Positions 8,679 through 18,608 of a stretch of DNA of 64,000 nt are shown here, piece by piece. Source of the DNA: Microbacterium kyungheense. GTDB taxonomy: Bacteria; Actinomycetota; Actinomycetes; Actinomycetales; Microbacteriaceae. The notes beneath the pieces are model-generated. The model was not told the origin of the DNA. It made no database searches and saw nothing but the letters and a program-made list of their open reading frames with translations. Position numbers and translations under genes: made by a program. Position 1 is the stretch's first letter. Every line of letters starts with the position of its first letter. The stretch is taken from positions 124,001 through 188,000 of the forward strand of contig NZ_VFPE01000002.1 in assembly GCF_006783905.1 (NCBI RefSeq). The letters run 5' to 3'.

Positions 8679-8778
8679 CAGAATCGGATCCGCCTGAGCG
8701 GACGCGCGTGCCGACACGCCGGATCGCCGGCATCCCCCGCGGCGTGTCGCGGCGACGGTCCGCACAAGCGGATCCGCG
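8679..8778. repeat. Palindromic repeat element, copy 2
   Basis: Related to copy 1: it opens with the same 15 bases CAGAATCGGATCCGC, has outer arms CGGATCCGCCTGAGCGGAC and GTCCGCACAAGCGGATCCG (two mispairs) and inner arms CGACACGCCG and CGGCGTGTCG. Its centre again holds GGCATCC. The two copies bracket the DUF559 gene in the same orientation. The imperfect outer arms suggest it is older or under less constraint than copy 1. Confidence 0.78.
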
Positions 8779-8800
8779 TGAAGCGGCGGAGGGAAGAGCG

Positions 8801-8846
8801 GGGGATGCCGCGAGCCGGTGGATGCGCGGCCGGGGATGCCGCGAGC
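8801..8846. repeat. 15-bp direct repeat pair containing GGATGCC
   Basis: GGGGATGCCGCGAGC occurs at 8801-8815 and again at 8832-8846, 31 bp apart, in the non-coding stretch after palindrome copy 2. Both contain the GGATGCC heptamer that recurs throughout the window. No function is evident. Confidence 0.6.
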
Positions 8847-8892
8847 GCGGAGGCGCGGGATACCGAAGCTGCACGCCACCAGGCATGAAAGT

Positions 8893-8970
8893 GCCGGGCC
8901 GCAGAACGCCTCTCGGCGCAAGGCCGCTCGCAGCGGCAGAAGATGGAGCCCGGGGTTACTGCGGCCCGGC
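8893..8970 (+). other. Possible structured RNA or DNA element before the class IV aminotransferase gene
   Basis: The 372-bp gap 8656-9027 contains, besides the repeats, a foldable unit. Outer arms GCCGGGCCGCAG (8893-8904) and CTGCGGCCCGGC (8959-8970) pair over 12 bp and enclose two small hairpins: CGCC-TCTC-GGCG (8907-8918) and GCCGCT-CGC-AGCGGC (8923-8937). This would be a three-way junction with an unpaired strand ending in GGAGCCCGGGGTTA. It matches no riboswitch I can name. It could be a terminator, a structured RNA or part of the repeat family. It ends 45 bp before the probable -10 (9016-9021) of the next gene, so it is probably not in that gene's leaderless mRNA. Confidence 0.45.
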
Positions 8971-9027
8971 CGATCCAGTGTAACCGAGTCCGAGGGCCTC
9001 GCATTCCCGACCGCCTAGGCTCGGGGC

Positions 9028-9915
9028 ATGGCATTGCGTTTCGCGCTCGTGATCGAGCCCGTGGGCTCCGACGATTCCCGGTCGGACTTCGCCGACACGT
9101 TCCGCACGATCGACCCCTCCGCCCCCGCGCTCAGCGTGGGGGAGCTCAGCACGCAGCGCGGCGACGGGATCTTCGAGTCGATCGGGGTCGTCGACGGGCA
9201 TCCGCAGGAGACGCAGGCGCACCTGGAGCGGCTGGCTCACTCGGCCGAGATCTGCGACCTCCCGGCACCGAACCTGGAGCAGTGGCGTCAGGCGGTGACC
9301 ATCGCGGCAGGCCACGCGCCGCAGCAGGGGGAGGGCGTCATCAAGCTCATCCTGAGCCGCGGCGTCGAGCACGGGCCCGCCCCGACGGCCTGGGTCACGG
9401 CGGCCGGCGCGGCCGACAACACGGCCGTGCGCGAGCAAGGCGTCCGCGTGGTCACGCTGGATCGCGGCTACGGCATCGACACGCCCGCGTCGGCGCCGTG
9501 GCTGCTGCTCGGCGCCAAGACCCTGTCGTACGCGGTCAACATGGCCGCTCTCCGCGAGGCCCGGCGGAGAGGAGCCGACGACGCGATCTTCGTGACCTCC
9601 GATGGCTTCGTGCTCGAGGCGCCCACGGCGTCGCTCATCGTGCGCATCGACGGGCGGTTCGTGACGCCGGCGCCGAACGGCGGCATCCTCCACGGCACCA
9701 CGCAGCTGAGCCTGTTCTCGCACCTGGAGTCCGAGGGCTTCGAGACGGGGTACGCGACGCTCCCGACGACGGCGCTGCGAGACGCGGATGCCGCTTGGCT
9801 GGTGTCGAGCGTGCGCCTGGCCGCTCCGATCACCGCGATCGACGACGTCGTGTTCCGGGTCGACGCGGGGCTGACGGCATCCATGAATCGATACCTGCTC
9901 AGTCCCCGCGACTGA
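9028..9915 (+). CDS. Class IV aminotransferase (PabC/aminodeoxychorismate lyase-like)
   Basis: 295 residues of the fold-type IV PLP family shared by aminodeoxychorismate lyase, D-amino-acid and branched-chain aminotransferases. The PLP lysine is in LLLGAKTLSYAVNM. The phosphate-binding part is TSDGFVLEAPTASLIV, and the N-terminal signature is QRGDGIFESI. PabC activity (aminodeoxychorismate to p-aminobenzoate plus pyruvate, for folate) is the likeliest assignment but cannot be proved by sequence alone. Start ATG 9028 follows TAGGCT (9016-9021) by 6 nt, so it is leaderless. It converges with pstB, 12 nt away. Confidence 0.82.
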   Translation: MALRFALVIEPVGSDDSRSDFADTFRTIDPSAPALSVGELSTQRGDGIFESIGVVDGHPQETQAHLERLAHSAEICDLPAPNLEQWRQAVTIAAGHAPQQGEGVIKLILSRGVEHGPAPTAWVTAAGAADNTAVREQGVRVVTLDRGYGIDTPASAPWLLLGAKTLSYAVNMAALREARRRGADDAIFVTSDGFVLEAPTASLIVRIDGRFVTPAPNGGILHGTTQLSLFSHLESEGFETGYATLPTTALRDADAAWLVSSVRLAAPITAIDDVVFRVDAGLTASMNRYLLSPRD

Positions 9916-9927
9916 CCGCGGCGAGGA

Positions 9928-10707
<780 letters not shown>

Positions 10708-10725
10708 CTGGGGTGGCCTTTCGGG

Positions 10726-11829
10726 CTAGCGGGTCTTCGGCGCGAACAGCTTCGCGACGAGGCGGGCGATGAGGTTGAAGATGACGACGAGGATCACCAG
10801 CAGCAGGGCCGCGCCCCACGCCTGGGCCTGCGAGGCGTCGATGTCTTTGGAAGGGAAGCTGTACGACGTGTACGCCATCACCGGCAGGGTCTGCATGGGA
10901 CCCGAGAACGGGTTCGCGTTGAAGTTGTCGGTGAAGCTCGCCGCGATGAAGATGGGGGCCGTCTCGCCGACGACGCGGGCGATGGCGAGCACGACGCCCG
11001 TGACGATCCCGCTCGCGGCGGTGCGCAGCACGATCTTGATGATCGTGGCCGACTTGGGGACGCCGAGCGCCAGCGACGCCTCGCGCAGGTCCTGCGGGAC
11101 GAGGCGGATCATCTCCTCGGTGGAGCGCACGACGATCGGGATCATCAGCACGCACAGCGCGATCGACGCCGAGAACCCGCTGAAGGCCTTCGGACCGACG
11201 ATCAGGCTGAACAGCGAGAACGCGAACAGACCGGCGACGATCGAGGGGATGCCCGTCATCACGTCGACCAGGAACGTGATGGTGCGGCGCAGCGGATTGG
11301 TGGGCAGGGCGTACTCGGTGAGGTAGACGGCGGTGAGGATGCCGATCGGGACGGAGATCAGCGCGGCGATACCGGTGATGATCAGCGTGCCGACGATGGC
11401 CTGCAGCGCGCCGGGCGTGCTCGTGACCTCGAGCGTCTCGGGGTTGAACGCCGACTGCGACACCGAGGTGATGAACTGCCAGTTCACCATCTCGGCGCCC
11501 TTGGTGATGACGGTCCACAGCGTCGAGATGAGGGGTGCGACCGCCAGGACGAAGAACGCCGTGACGACACCGCGCACGACCCGGTCCATGGCCTTGCGCC
11601 GGCTCTCGACGATCGACGCCGCGATCGCGATCGCGATCAGGTACAGGACGGCCGAGAGGACCAGCCAGACCGCGATGTTGAGCGTCTGGGTGAGGACGAA
11701 CATCACGAGGGCGACGAGGACCGCCACGCCGGCCAGCAGGATCGGCTCGATGAATCGCGGAAGGTGCCCGGCGGTGAGCCGGACAGCCGGGCGCACCTGA
11801 GGCGTCGAGGGGGTCATGGTCGAGGTCAT
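10726..11829 (-). CDS. pstA: Phosphate ABC transporter permease PstA
   Basis: 367 residues, an integral membrane permease. The binding-protein-dependent transport signature is at REASLALGVPKSATIIKIVL, where the ATPase docks. Extra N-terminal helices (about 25-85) precede the usual permease core, a common actinobacterial feature. The start ATG 11829 overlaps the pstC stop (ATGA), giving translational coupling. The reading frame stays open far upstream inside pstC, but that part is a shadow of pstC. With PstC it forms the phosphate channel. Confidence 0.96.
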   Translation of the reverse strand: MTSTMTPSTPQVRPAVRLTAGHLPRFIEPILLAGVAVLVALVMFVLTQTLNIAVWLVLSAVLYLIAIAIAASIVESRRKAMDRVVRGVVTAFFVLAVAPLISTLWTVITKGAEMVNWQFITSVSQSAFNPETLEVTSTPGALQAIVGTLIITGIAALISVPIGILTAVYLTEYALPTNPLRRTITFLVDVMTGIPSIVAGLFAFSLFSLIVGPKAFSGFSASIALCVLMIPIVVRSTEEMIRLVPQDLREASLALGVPKSATIIKIVLRTAASGIVTGVVLAIARVVGETAPIFIAASFTDNFNANPFSGPMQTLPVMAYTSYSFPSKDIDASQAQAWGAALLLVILVVIFNLIARLVAKLFAPKTR

Positions 11830-12845
11830 GCGCCCTTTCCTTCCTTGCGACGGCGCTTCTTGCCCGGCTTCGGGCCCTGCGCGCCGATGATGTAGCGCGC
11901 GACCATGTTCACCGCGAACGAGATCACGAAGAGCATGAGGCCGGTGCCGATGAGGGCGGACCGCTGGATCTCGGTGGCGACGGGGAAGTTCAGGGCGATG
12001 TTCGCCGCGATGGTCTGCGAGTTGTAGCCGTCGGTGAGGATGCGGACCGAGTACAGCAGCGAGGGCGAGATGATCAGGGCGATGGCCATCGTCTCGCCGA
12101 GCGCGCGGCCGAGGCCGAGCAGCGTCGCCGAGATCATGCCGCTGCGCGCGTACGGCAGCACCGCGAGGCGGATCATCTCCCACCGCGTGGCGCCCAGTGC
12201 GAGCGCCGCCTCTTCGTTCAGTCGCGGGGTCTGCAGGAAGATCTCGCGGGTGATGGAGGTCACGATCGGCAGGATCATGACGGCGAGGACGACGCCACCG
12301 GCGAGCATCGTCGAGCCGGTGGTCGACACCGGCCCGGCGAAGAACGGGATCCAGCCGAAGTACTGGTTGAGGAAGTCTGAGAGCGGCAGCAGGAAGGGGC
12401 GCATCACCGCGATGCCCCACAGGCCGAACACGATCGAGGGGACGGCCGCCAGCAGGTCCACGATGTAGCCCAGCGCACCCGCGATGCGGCGCGGGGCATA
12501 GTGCGAGATGAACAGCGCGATGCCGATCGCGACCGGAGCGCCGAGCACCATGGCGATGAGCGCCGAGAAGACGCTGCCCCACAGGAGCGGGCCCACGTAC
12601 TCCCAGAAGCTCGACCACGGCACCTGGGCCGGGTTCTGGATCGAGCTGAGGTCCTTGTTCTCACCCCAGTTCGCCGTGATGGCAGGCAGTCCCTGGATGA
12701 TGAGGAAGATGGCGACGCCCGCCAGGATCACCATGATCGAGACCGCGGAGGTGGCCGAGAGGCCGAGGAAGACGGTGTCGGCGGCGCGGCGGGTGGATCT
12801 GCTGCGGGACGCGGCGGGCGCGGGAGGGCTGATCGCGTCAGCCAT
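11826..12845 (-). CDS. pstC: Phosphate ABC transporter permease PstC
   Basis: 339 residues with six predicted membrane helices. The transport-permease signature is NEEAALALGATRWEMIRLAV, and the periplasmic segment includes TANWGENKDLSSIQ. The C-terminus is basic (PGKKRRRKEG). It partners PstA. Start ATG 12845; the stop TGA overlaps the pstA ATG. It is separated from pstS by 152 bp that contain a strong stem-loop, so it is probably transcribed less than pstS. Confidence 0.96.
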   Translation of the reverse strand: MADAISPPAPAASRSRSTRRAADTVFLGLSATSAVSIMVILAGVAIFLIIQGLPAITANWGENKDLSSIQNPAQVPWSSFWEYVGPLLWGSVFSALIAMVLGAPVAIGIALFISHYAPRRIAGALGYIVDLLAAVPSIVFGLWGIAVMRPFLLPLSDFLNQYFGWIPFFAGPVSTTGSTMLAGGVVLAVMILPIVTSITREIFLQTPRLNEEAALALGATRWEMIRLAVLPYARSGMISATLLGLGRALGETMAIALIISPSLLYSVRILTDGYNSQTIAANIALNFPVATEIQRSALIGTGLMLFVISFAVNMVARYIIGAQGPKPGKKRRRKEGKGA

Positions 12846-12956
12846 GACGGGTCCGTCGGTGTCGCATGGGAGGAGCTCCTGTCGGGTTCCGGGTGCTTCG
12901 AGCAGTCGGTGTTCGGCTCAACTCCGCCGCCGGTCGTGCCGGAGACGGAATTCAGC

Positions 12957-12986
12957 CCGTCCGCCCGGGAGAACCCGGGCGGACGG
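12957..12986 (-). terminator. pstS-pstC intercistronic stem-loop
   Basis: A perfect 13-bp inverted repeat (CCGTCCGCCCGGG / CCCGGGCGGACGG) with a 4-nt loop lies 11 nt after the pstS stop. There is no T-run downstream in the direction of transcription. It probably acts as a partial terminator or 3'-end protector that leaves pstS mRNA in excess over pstCAB, as is usual for binding-protein genes. Confidence 0.75.
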
Positions 12987-12997
12987 ACCGACGTGGA

Positions 12998-14128
12998 TCA
13001 CTTGATGGCGTCGATGGTCTTCTGCGCCTCTTCGAGGATCGAGTCCGGCAGCGGGGCCGAACCGGCGTTCTTCGCCGCGACCTGCTGGCCGAGCGTCGAG
13101 GCGACGAAGCCGAGGTACGACTTCACCAGGGTCGCCTGCGCCTCATCCGCGAACGTCGTGCACGTGATGGCGTACGAGACAAGCGGGATCGGGTAGGTCT
13201 CGGTGGTGAGCTTCGAGTAGTCGAACTGCTTGGAGAGGTCACCGGCGACGCCGTTCGAGGCGTCGGTGGCCGCGACCTCGAACGTCTTTGCGACGGCCTC
13301 CGGGCTGAAGGGGATGGCGGTGTCGTCGACGACGATGTCCGCCGCGTTCAGGTCGCCGATCGCGGAGTGGTCGGCGTAGCCGATCGTGCCGGTGCCCGCC
13401 TTCACGGTGTCGACGACGCCCGAGCCGCCCTTCTGGAGCGACACGTTGCCGGCGACGGGCCAGTTCTTGCCGGCCTCGTACGGCCACGCCTCGGCCTGGG
13501 TGGCCGAGAGGTAGTTGGTGAAGTTGGCGGTGGTGCCTGAGCCGTCCGAGCGGGCGACCGTGGTGATCGGGCCCGCCGGCAGGGCGGTGCCGTTGTCGGC
13601 GGTGATCGCCGCGTCGGACCAGTCGGTGATCTGCAGGTTGAAGATCTTCGCGATGGTCTCGCCGCTCAGCTTGAGGCTGTCGACACCGTCGATGTTGAAG
13701 ATGATCGCGACGCCGTCGAGGTAGACGGGGATGTTCACGCCGCCCTCGGTGCACAGCGCCTCAGAGCTCGCCGTCTCGTCGTCGGAGAGGGGCGAGTCCG
13801 AGCCGGCGAAGTCGTACGCGCCGCTCAGGAAGTTCGTCACGCCGCCGCCGGAGCCCTGCGACTTGTCGTAGTTGATGGTCACGCCGCTCACCGTGGCGTT
13901 GTACGCGGTGGTCCACGCCGCCTGGGCGTTGGCCTGGGCGCTGGAGCCGCCCGACGTGATGGTGCCGGTGAGGCTGGAGTCGAGCTCGACGGTGACGCCG
14001 GACTCGGTGGGAGTCGGCGTGCTGCCCGCGTCCGAACCGCTGTCGGACGGCGTCGACGAGCAGCCGGCGAGAGCGAGGGCCGCGATAGCGGCGACAGCGC
14101 CCACCTGGGCGATGCGAGAGATCTTCAC
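12998..14128 (-). CDS. pstS: Phosphate-binding lipoprotein PstS
   Basis: 376 residues with a lipoprotein signal peptide (lipobox ALAGC, Cys near 23). A Ser/Asp/Thr-rich linker follows, then the PstS fold with phosphate-contacting segments TITSGGSSAQA, DFAGSDSPLS and ARSDGSGTTANFTNYL. It delivers phosphate to PstCAB. The start is GTG 14128, with AAGGA 8 nt upstream. First gene of pstSCAB, preceded by a PHO box at 14248-14265. Confidence 0.96.
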   Translation of the reverse strand: MKISRIAQVGAVAAIAALALAGCSSTPSDSGSDAGSTPTPTESGVTVELDSSLTGTITSGGSSAQANAQAAWTTAYNATVSGVTINYDKSQGSGGGVTNFLSGAYDFAGSDSPLSDDETASSEALCTEGGVNIPVYLDGVAIIFNIDGVDSLKLSGETIAKIFNLQITDWSDAAITADNGTALPAGPITTVARSDGSGTTANFTNYLSATQAEAWPYEAGKNWPVAGNVSLQKGGSGVVDTVKAGTGTIGYADHSAIGDLNAADIVVDDTAIPFSPEAVAKTFEVAATDASNGVAGDLSKQFDYSKLTTETYPIPLVSYAITCTTFADEAQATLVKSYLGFVASTLGQQVAAKNAGSAPLPDSILEEAQKTIDAIK

Positions 14129-14247
14129 TGTGTGAATCCTTCACGTGTCAGGGAAAGTGAGGCCTGGTGCAGGCCTGCGGGTACGAAGCCCGGTGCGGGG
14201 TTCGCTCTGAAACGTAGGCTCGGACTCTTAAGAGACTGCGCTGCGCG

Positions 14248-14265
14248 GGTGAACGGAAGGTGAAC
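14248..14265 (-). promoter_or_regulatory. PHO box before pstS
   Basis: On the minus strand GTTCACC occurs at 14265-14259 and 14254-14248, exactly 11 nt apart (GTTCACCTTCC then GTTCACCCGCG). This is the PhoP direct-repeat unit of actinobacteria. A palindrome CTCTTAAGAG starts 13 nt further on and could hold the -10 region. The site lies between mutT1 and pstS, both read leftward, so it serves pstS. Confidence 0.85.
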
Positions 14266-14290
14266 GGGAAGGGGTGCGCCGGGTACGCGC

Positions 14291-15229
14291 TCAGACCTTC
14301 GGCTCGTGCGTCTCGATCGTGACGATGCCCGAGCCCGGGTTGTCGACCGACAGGTGCACCACCGAGAACGCCCCCGGTTCCAGCGCGGAGGCGCTGCCCA
14401 AGTACGAGCCGCGCAGCGTGCCCGTCGCGAGCGCCAGCTCGTTGAGGATGTCGGGCAGCACCGGTCCGTGGCTGCACAGCACCGCAGGCTTGCGGGAGCG
14501 CACGCGCTCGCCGACGATGGTGCGCGCGTCGGAGCGGCCCTCCTCCCACGCGTCCTGGCTGATGAGCTTGGTCGTGTCGACCTTGCGACCGAGCGCCTGC
14601 GCGAGGGGAGCGACAGTCTTGGTGCAGCGCACTGCCGGACTGGACACGATCCGCCGCACGCCGAACGCCCGCAGCGGACCGACGATGGCGCGCGCCTGCC
14701 TGCGGCCTCGCGGTGTCAGCGGGCGGGCGGCATCCTTCCCCTCCCACTCGTCGCGGGCGAGGGCCTTCGCATGGCGCAGGGCGACGATCGGGAAGGTGCG
14801 CAGCACGCGCTCGTCGACGAGGTGCAGGAAGTTCTCGATGATCTCGACGTCGACGGGGTAGCTCAGGCGCGAGATCGCCTTCTTGGGCGTGACCCACTCG
14901 ATCGCCGCGATCTCTTTGTTCGGCACGAACTCGCTCACGCGGATCGCGTCCTCGGTGGCCTCGGCGGCCCAGTAGTGCACGATCTTGGTGCGCTTGCTGG
15001 GCAGTCGGTAGCGCGAGACGCCGACGGGCACGCCGAGGGCGACGCGGATGCCGGTCTCTTCGTGGATCTCGCGAACGGCCGTCTCGGCGAGCATCTCACC
15101 CGGGTCGACCTTGCCCTTGGGCAGCGTGATGTCGCGGTACTTCGTGCGGTGGATGAGGAGCACGCGCAGCTTGTCGTCGACGATGCGCCAGACCACACCC
15201 CCCGCCGCGTACACCGCGGTCTCGGTCAT
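14291..15229 (-). CDS. mutT1: MutT1-like Nudix hydrolase / histidine phosphatase fusion
   Basis: 312 residues. The N-terminal Nudix domain has the box read as [15 protein letters not shown] followed by EIHEETG. The C-terminal histidine-phosphatase (phosphoglycerate mutase-like) domain contains LRHAKAL, SSPAVRC and the later His in CSHGPVLPD. In mycobacteria MutT1 degrades 8-oxo-dGTP and other oxidised or diadenosine nucleotides. ATG 15229 overlaps the ppk stop (ATGA). The open frame continues upstream inside ppk without meaning. Coupling to ppk links nucleotide cleaning with polyphosphate metabolism. Confidence 0.9.
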   Translation of the reverse strand: MTETAVYAAGGVVWRIVDDKLRVLLIHRTKYRDITLPKGKVDPGEMLAETAVREIHEETGIRVALGVPVGVSRYRLPSKRTKIVHYWAAEATEDAIRVSEFVPNKEIAAIEWVTPKKAISRLSYPVDVEIIENFLHLVDERVLRTFPIVALRHAKALARDEWEGKDAARPLTPRGRRQARAIVGPLRAFGVRRIVSSPAVRCTKTVAPLAQALGRKVDTTKLISQDAWEEGRSDARTIVGERVRSRKPAVLCSHGPVLPDILNELALATGTLRGSYLGSASALEPGAFSVVHLSVDNPGSGIVTIETHEPKV

Positions 15230-17391
15230 CGCACCGCCCGTGCCCGCCGGCGGCGCTGCACGTTGGTCATGGTGCGGTCCTGGATGTCCAGGAGCGGCCT
15301 GCCCTCGGCGTCCTGGTGGTGGCGGACCCACTCGCCGTCGGGGCCGAGGTGCCACGAGCTCGTGGTGTCGCTCATGGCGAGGGTGAAGAGGTCCTCCAGC
15401 TCCTTCACGTGCGCGGGCGACGACACGCGCACCAGCGCCTCGACGCGGCGGTCGAGGTTGCGGTGCATCATGTCGGCGCTGCCGATGTAGACCACCGGCT
15501 CGCCGTCGCCGCCGAACGCGAAGATGCGCGAGTGCTCCAGGTAACGGCCGAGGATCGAGCGCACCGTGATGTTCTCGCTCATGCCCTCGACGCCCGGCTT
15601 GAGCGCGCAGATGCCGCGGACCCACACCTCGACCTTCACGCCGGCCTGGCTGGCGCGGTACAGGGCGTCGATGATCTGCTCGTCGACCATGGAGTTGACC
15701 TTGATGCGCACGCTCGCCGGCTTTCCGGCGAGGGCGTTGCGGCGCTCCTTCTCGATGAGCCGCAGCAGCCCCTTGCGCAGGTGCAGCGGTGCGACGAGGA
15801 GGCGCTTGAACTTCTTCTCGATCGCGTACCCGCTCAGCTCGTTGAACAGGCGCGTGAGGTCGCGGCCCACCTGGTCGTCGGCGGTGAACAGGCCGAAGTC
15901 CTCGTAGATGCGGCTGGTCTTGGGGTTGTAGTTGCCGGTGCCCACGTGGCTGTAGCTGCGCAGCACGCCGCCCTCTTCGCGGATGACGAGGGCCAGCTTG
16001 CAGTGGGTCTTCAGGCCCACGAGGCCGTACACCACGTGCACGCCGGCCTTCTCGAGCTTGCGCGCCCACACGATGTTGTTCGCCTCGTCGAAGCGGGCCT
16101 TGATCTCGACCAGAGCCAGCACCTGCTTGCCCGCCTCGGCGGCGTTGATGAGCGCCTCCACGATGGGGCTGTCGCCGGACGTGCGGTACAGCGTCTGCTT
16201 GATGGCGAGCACGTGCGGGTCCTTGGCCGCCTGCTCGAGGAACGCCTGCACGCTCGTCGCGAACGACTCGTACGGGTGATGCACGAGCACGTCGCCCTTG
16301 CGGATCGCGGCGAAGATGTCGGCGCGCTCGTTGTTGTCGCCCGGCTGGAACGCGAGTGCCGTCGTGGGCAGGTGCGGCTTGAAGTGCAGGTCGGGACGGT
16401 CGATGCGCGACAGGTCGAACAGACCTCGCAGGTCCAGCGGGCCGGGGAGGCGGTAGACCTCCTGCTCGGTGATGTCGAGCTCTTTGATGAGCAGGTCGAG
16501 CGTGACGCCGTCCATGTCGTCGGTGATCTCGAGGCGGATCGGCGGGCCGAAGCGGCGCCGCAGCAGCTCGGCCTCGAGCGCCTGGATGAGATTCTCTGTC
16601 TCGTCCTCTTCGATCACCATGTCTTCGTTGCGGGTGAGGCGGAACGCGTGGTGGTCGAGCACCTCCATGCCCGGGAAGAGATCGTCGAGGTGGTTCGAGA
16701 TGAGGTCCTCGAGCGGCAGGTAGCGCACCGTGCCTCCGGCCGGCGGCAGCGCGACCACGCGGGGGAGCATGGGAGGCACCTTGAGGCGTGCGAACTCCTG
16801 GCGCCCGGTGCGCGCGTTGCGGATGCGGATCGCCAGGTTGAGCGAGAGGCCCGAGATATACGGGAACGGGTGCGCCGGGTCGACGGCGAGCGGCATCAGG
16901 ACCGGGAACACCTGCGCCTGGAAGTAGTCGTACAGCTGCGCGCGTTCCGCCTCGTCGAGGGAGTCGTACGACACCACCTCGATGCCGGCGTCCGCGAGCG
17001 CCGGCATCACGAGCGTCATCCACGCGTTCGCGTGGCGCAGCTGCAGCCGGTGCGCCTCGTCCGAGATCTCGGCCAGCACGTCGCCGGGGGAGGTGCCGAC
17101 GTTCGTGGGGACGGCGAGTCCGGTCATGATGCGGCGTTTGAGTCCCGCGACGCGCACCATGAAGAACTCGTCGAGGTTGCTGGCGAAGATCGCCAGGAAG
17201 TTCGCGCGCTCCAGCACGGGCAGGTTCGGGTCTTCGGCGAGCTCGAGGACGCGCTGGTTGAAGGCGAGCCAGCTCAGCTCGCGATCCAGGTAGCGGTGGT
17301 CCGGCAGCTGCGAGTCGAACTCCTCCGACAGGTCGAAGTCGTCGTCGTCCGCATCTCCCAGGCCGGTGTCGAGCACCTCGGGTTCGATCAT
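15226..17391 (-). CDS. ppk: Polyphosphate kinase Ppk1
   Basis: 721 residues, full length for Ppk1. The N-terminal segment [20 protein letters not shown] is typical. The two phospholipase-D-like catalytic domains carry the autophosphorylated His region ([19 protein letters not shown]) and [20 protein letters not shown]. It reversibly makes polyphosphate from ATP. The start ATG 17391 is preceded by GAGGGG. Direct repeats resembling a PHO box lie at 17413-17430, so it is probably induced by phosphate starvation together with mutT1. Confidence 0.96.
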   Translation of the reverse strand: MIEPEVLDTGLGDADDDDFDLSEEFDSQLPDHRYLDRELSWLAFNQRVLELAEDPNLPVLERANFLAIFASNLDEFFMVRVAGLKRRIMTGLAVPTNVGTSPGDVLAEISDEAHRLQLRHANAWMTLVMPALADAGIEVVSYDSLDEAERAQLYDYFQAQVFPVLMPLAVDPAHPFPYISGLSLNLAIRIRNARTGRQEFARLKVPPMLPRVVALPPAGGTVRYLPLEDLISNHLDDLFPGMEVLDHHAFRLTRNEDMVIEEDETENLIQALEAELLRRRFGPPIRLEITDDMDGVTLDLLIKELDITEQEVYRLPGPLDLRGLFDLSRIDRPDLHFKPHLPTTALAFQPGDNNERADIFAAIRKGDVLVHHPYESFATSVQAFLEQAAKDPHVLAIKQTLYRTSGDSPIVEALINAAEAGKQVLALVEIKARFDEANNIVWARKLEKAGVHVVYGLVGLKTHCKLALVIREEGGVLRSYSHVGTGNYNPKTSRIYEDFGLFTADDQVGRDLTRLFNELSGYAIEKKFKRLLVAPLHLRKGLLRLIEKERRNALAGKPASVRIKVNSMVDEQIIDALYRASQAGVKVEVWVRGICALKPGVEGMSENITVRSILGRYLEHSRIFAFGGDGEPVVYIGSADMMHRNLDRRVEALVRVSSPAHVKELEDLFTLAMSDTTSSWHLGPDGEWVRHHQDAEGRPLLDIQDRTMTNVQRRRRARAVR

Positions 17392-17412
17392 CCCCTCATC
17401 ATTGCAGGGTCG

Positions 17413-17430
17413 TGTGACCGGAGTGTGAAC
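17413..17430 (-). promoter_or_regulatory. PHO-box-like repeats before ppk
   Basis: On the minus strand GTTCACA (17430-17424) and GGTCACA (17419-17413) are spaced by 11 nt. They fit the G(G/T)TCAC core of the PHO unit less closely than the pstS site. They lie about 22 nt before ppk, in the 46-bp gap after glnR. Confidence 0.62.
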
Positions 17431-17437
17431 GCGACCG

Positions 17438-18136
17438 CTATGCGTCGGTCTTCTCGCGCGGGGCTGGCTCGGGCTCGTCCTCGTAGACGTTGAAGCGATA
17501 CCCGACGTTGCGCACCGTGCCGATCAGCTGCTCGAGGTCGCCGAGCTTGGCGCGCAGGCGGCGGACGTGCACGTCCACGGTGCGCGTGCCCCCGAAGTAG
17601 TCGTAGCCCCACACCTCGCTGAGCAGCTGCTCCCGGGTGAAGACGCGCGAGGGGTGCGTGGCGAAGAAGTGCAGGAGCTGGAACTCCTTGTACGTGAGGT
17701 CCAGCGGCTTGCCGTGCACCTTCGCGGAGTACGACGACTCGTCGATCGTGATGCCCGAGGTCTGCACGCGCGTCGACACCTGCTCGGCGGACTGGCGCCC
17801 GACGGCGAGGCGGATGCGCGCGTCGACCTCGGCGGGGCCCGCGGTCATGAGGATGACGTCGTCGACGCCCCAGTCCGGCGACACGGCGGTCAGTCCGCCT
17901 TCGGTGACGACGAGCAGCAGCGGGGCGTCCAGGCCCGTCGTGTTCAGGATCTTGCACAGCGACTTCGCGCCGACGAGGTCGACGCGGGCGTCGACCATGA
18001 TGATGTCGGCGCTCGGGGCATTGACCAGCTGCGCGGGCTCCGCGGGGATCTGGCGCACGCGGTGACTCAGCAGTTCGAGCGAGGGCAGGACGGGACCGCC
18101 GCCGTGTGTGGAACTGAGAACCAGGAGCTGAGCCAA
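17438..18136 (-). CDS. glnR: GlnR, OmpR-type nitrogen regulator
   Basis: 232 residues. The receiver-like domain is atypical: [34 protein letters not shown] and [14 protein letters not shown] are hallmark GlnR segments. The winged helix has [20 protein letters not shown] and [20 protein letters not shown]. In actinobacteria GlnR is an orphan regulator (no cognate kinase) that controls glutamine synthetase, ammonium uptake and other nitrogen genes. The start is TTG 18136 with GGGAAGG upstream; the longer frame to 18541 is not coding. It lies just before ppk on the same strand. Confidence 0.9.
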   Translation of the reverse strand: MAQLLVLSSTHGGGPVLPSLELLSHRVRQIPAEPAQLVNAPSADIIMVDARVDLVGAKSLCKILNTTGLDAPLLLVVTEGGLTAVSPDWGVDDVILMTAGPAEVDARIRLAVGRQSAEQVSTRVQTSGITIDESSYSAKVHGKPLDLTYKEFQLLHFFATHPSRVFTREQLLSEVWGYDYFGGTRTVDVHVRRLRAKLGDLEQLIGTVRNVGYRFNVYEDEPEPAPREKTDA

Positions 18137-18290
18137 AGGAACGCCTTCCCGGCGTGCGGGGGCACGCCGCGAACCCCAGTGTAGAGCGCGCAGGGTGCCT
18201 CGTTTCGCCGAGCGTCGTCGGAGCCCGCTGCCGGGCGGCGCCTCGAGCGGTCCTGATGCGCCGCCAGGGGCGATGAGGGATGATGGCCTG

Positions 18291-18581
18291 GTGGCTGTGC
18301 CAGAACTCGCTCCTCGCCGCACCTTCGGCGGCATCGTCGCCGTGTGGGTCCTCGCCGCGCTGATCGCGATCGCCGTGGGCATCTTCTCGACGCCTGACTG
18401 GCGTGCCGCCTGGCTGGGCGTCGGACTGGGTGGATGCCTCATCGCGGGGTTCGCCGTGCAGCTCTGGTCGGGGCGTGCCGCAGGCTTCACCGAGCGCGTC
18501 GCGGCGAGCGTCCTCGGCGCCGCGCTCGTGATGGGCGTCATCAGTCTCGGCTTCGGCCTGGCCGCGCTCGTGCCCGGATGA
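18291..18581 (+). CDS. Small three-helix membrane protein
   Basis: 96 residues with three predicted membrane helices ([38 protein letters not shown] and the region around [20 protein letters not shown]). No known domain is recognised. GTG 18291 is favoured because GATGAT (18279-18284) lies 6 nt upstream; ATG 18273 is the alternative. It diverges from glnR. Confidence 0.65.
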   Translation: MAVPELAPRRTFGGIVAVWVLAALIAIAVGIFSTPDWRAAWLGVGLGGCLIAGFAVQLWSGRAAGFTERVAASVLGAALVMGVISLGFGLAALVPG

Positions 18582-18608
18582 GCGCGCGTCGCGGTTAGAC
18601 TTCACGTC

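Noticed and set aside
8893..8970. A tRNA or known riboswitch at the folded element
   Set aside because: The arms do not fit a cloverleaf, there is no T-loop, and no riboswitch core known to me is present.
7558..9027. Insertion sequence around the DUF559 gene
   Set aside because: No transposase or target-site duplication is visible; the palindromes lie in the same orientation relative to each other and are not terminal inverted repeats.
11333..11800. Long plus-strand frames opposite pstA and pstC
   Set aside because: They lie entirely antisense to well-conserved transporter genes and their products are low in recognisable motifs; such shadows are common in high-GC DNA.
17437..18605. Extended glnR frames up to 18605
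   Set aside because: GlnR homologues begin at the LLVLSST segment; the upstream part is the complement of the small membrane protein gene.
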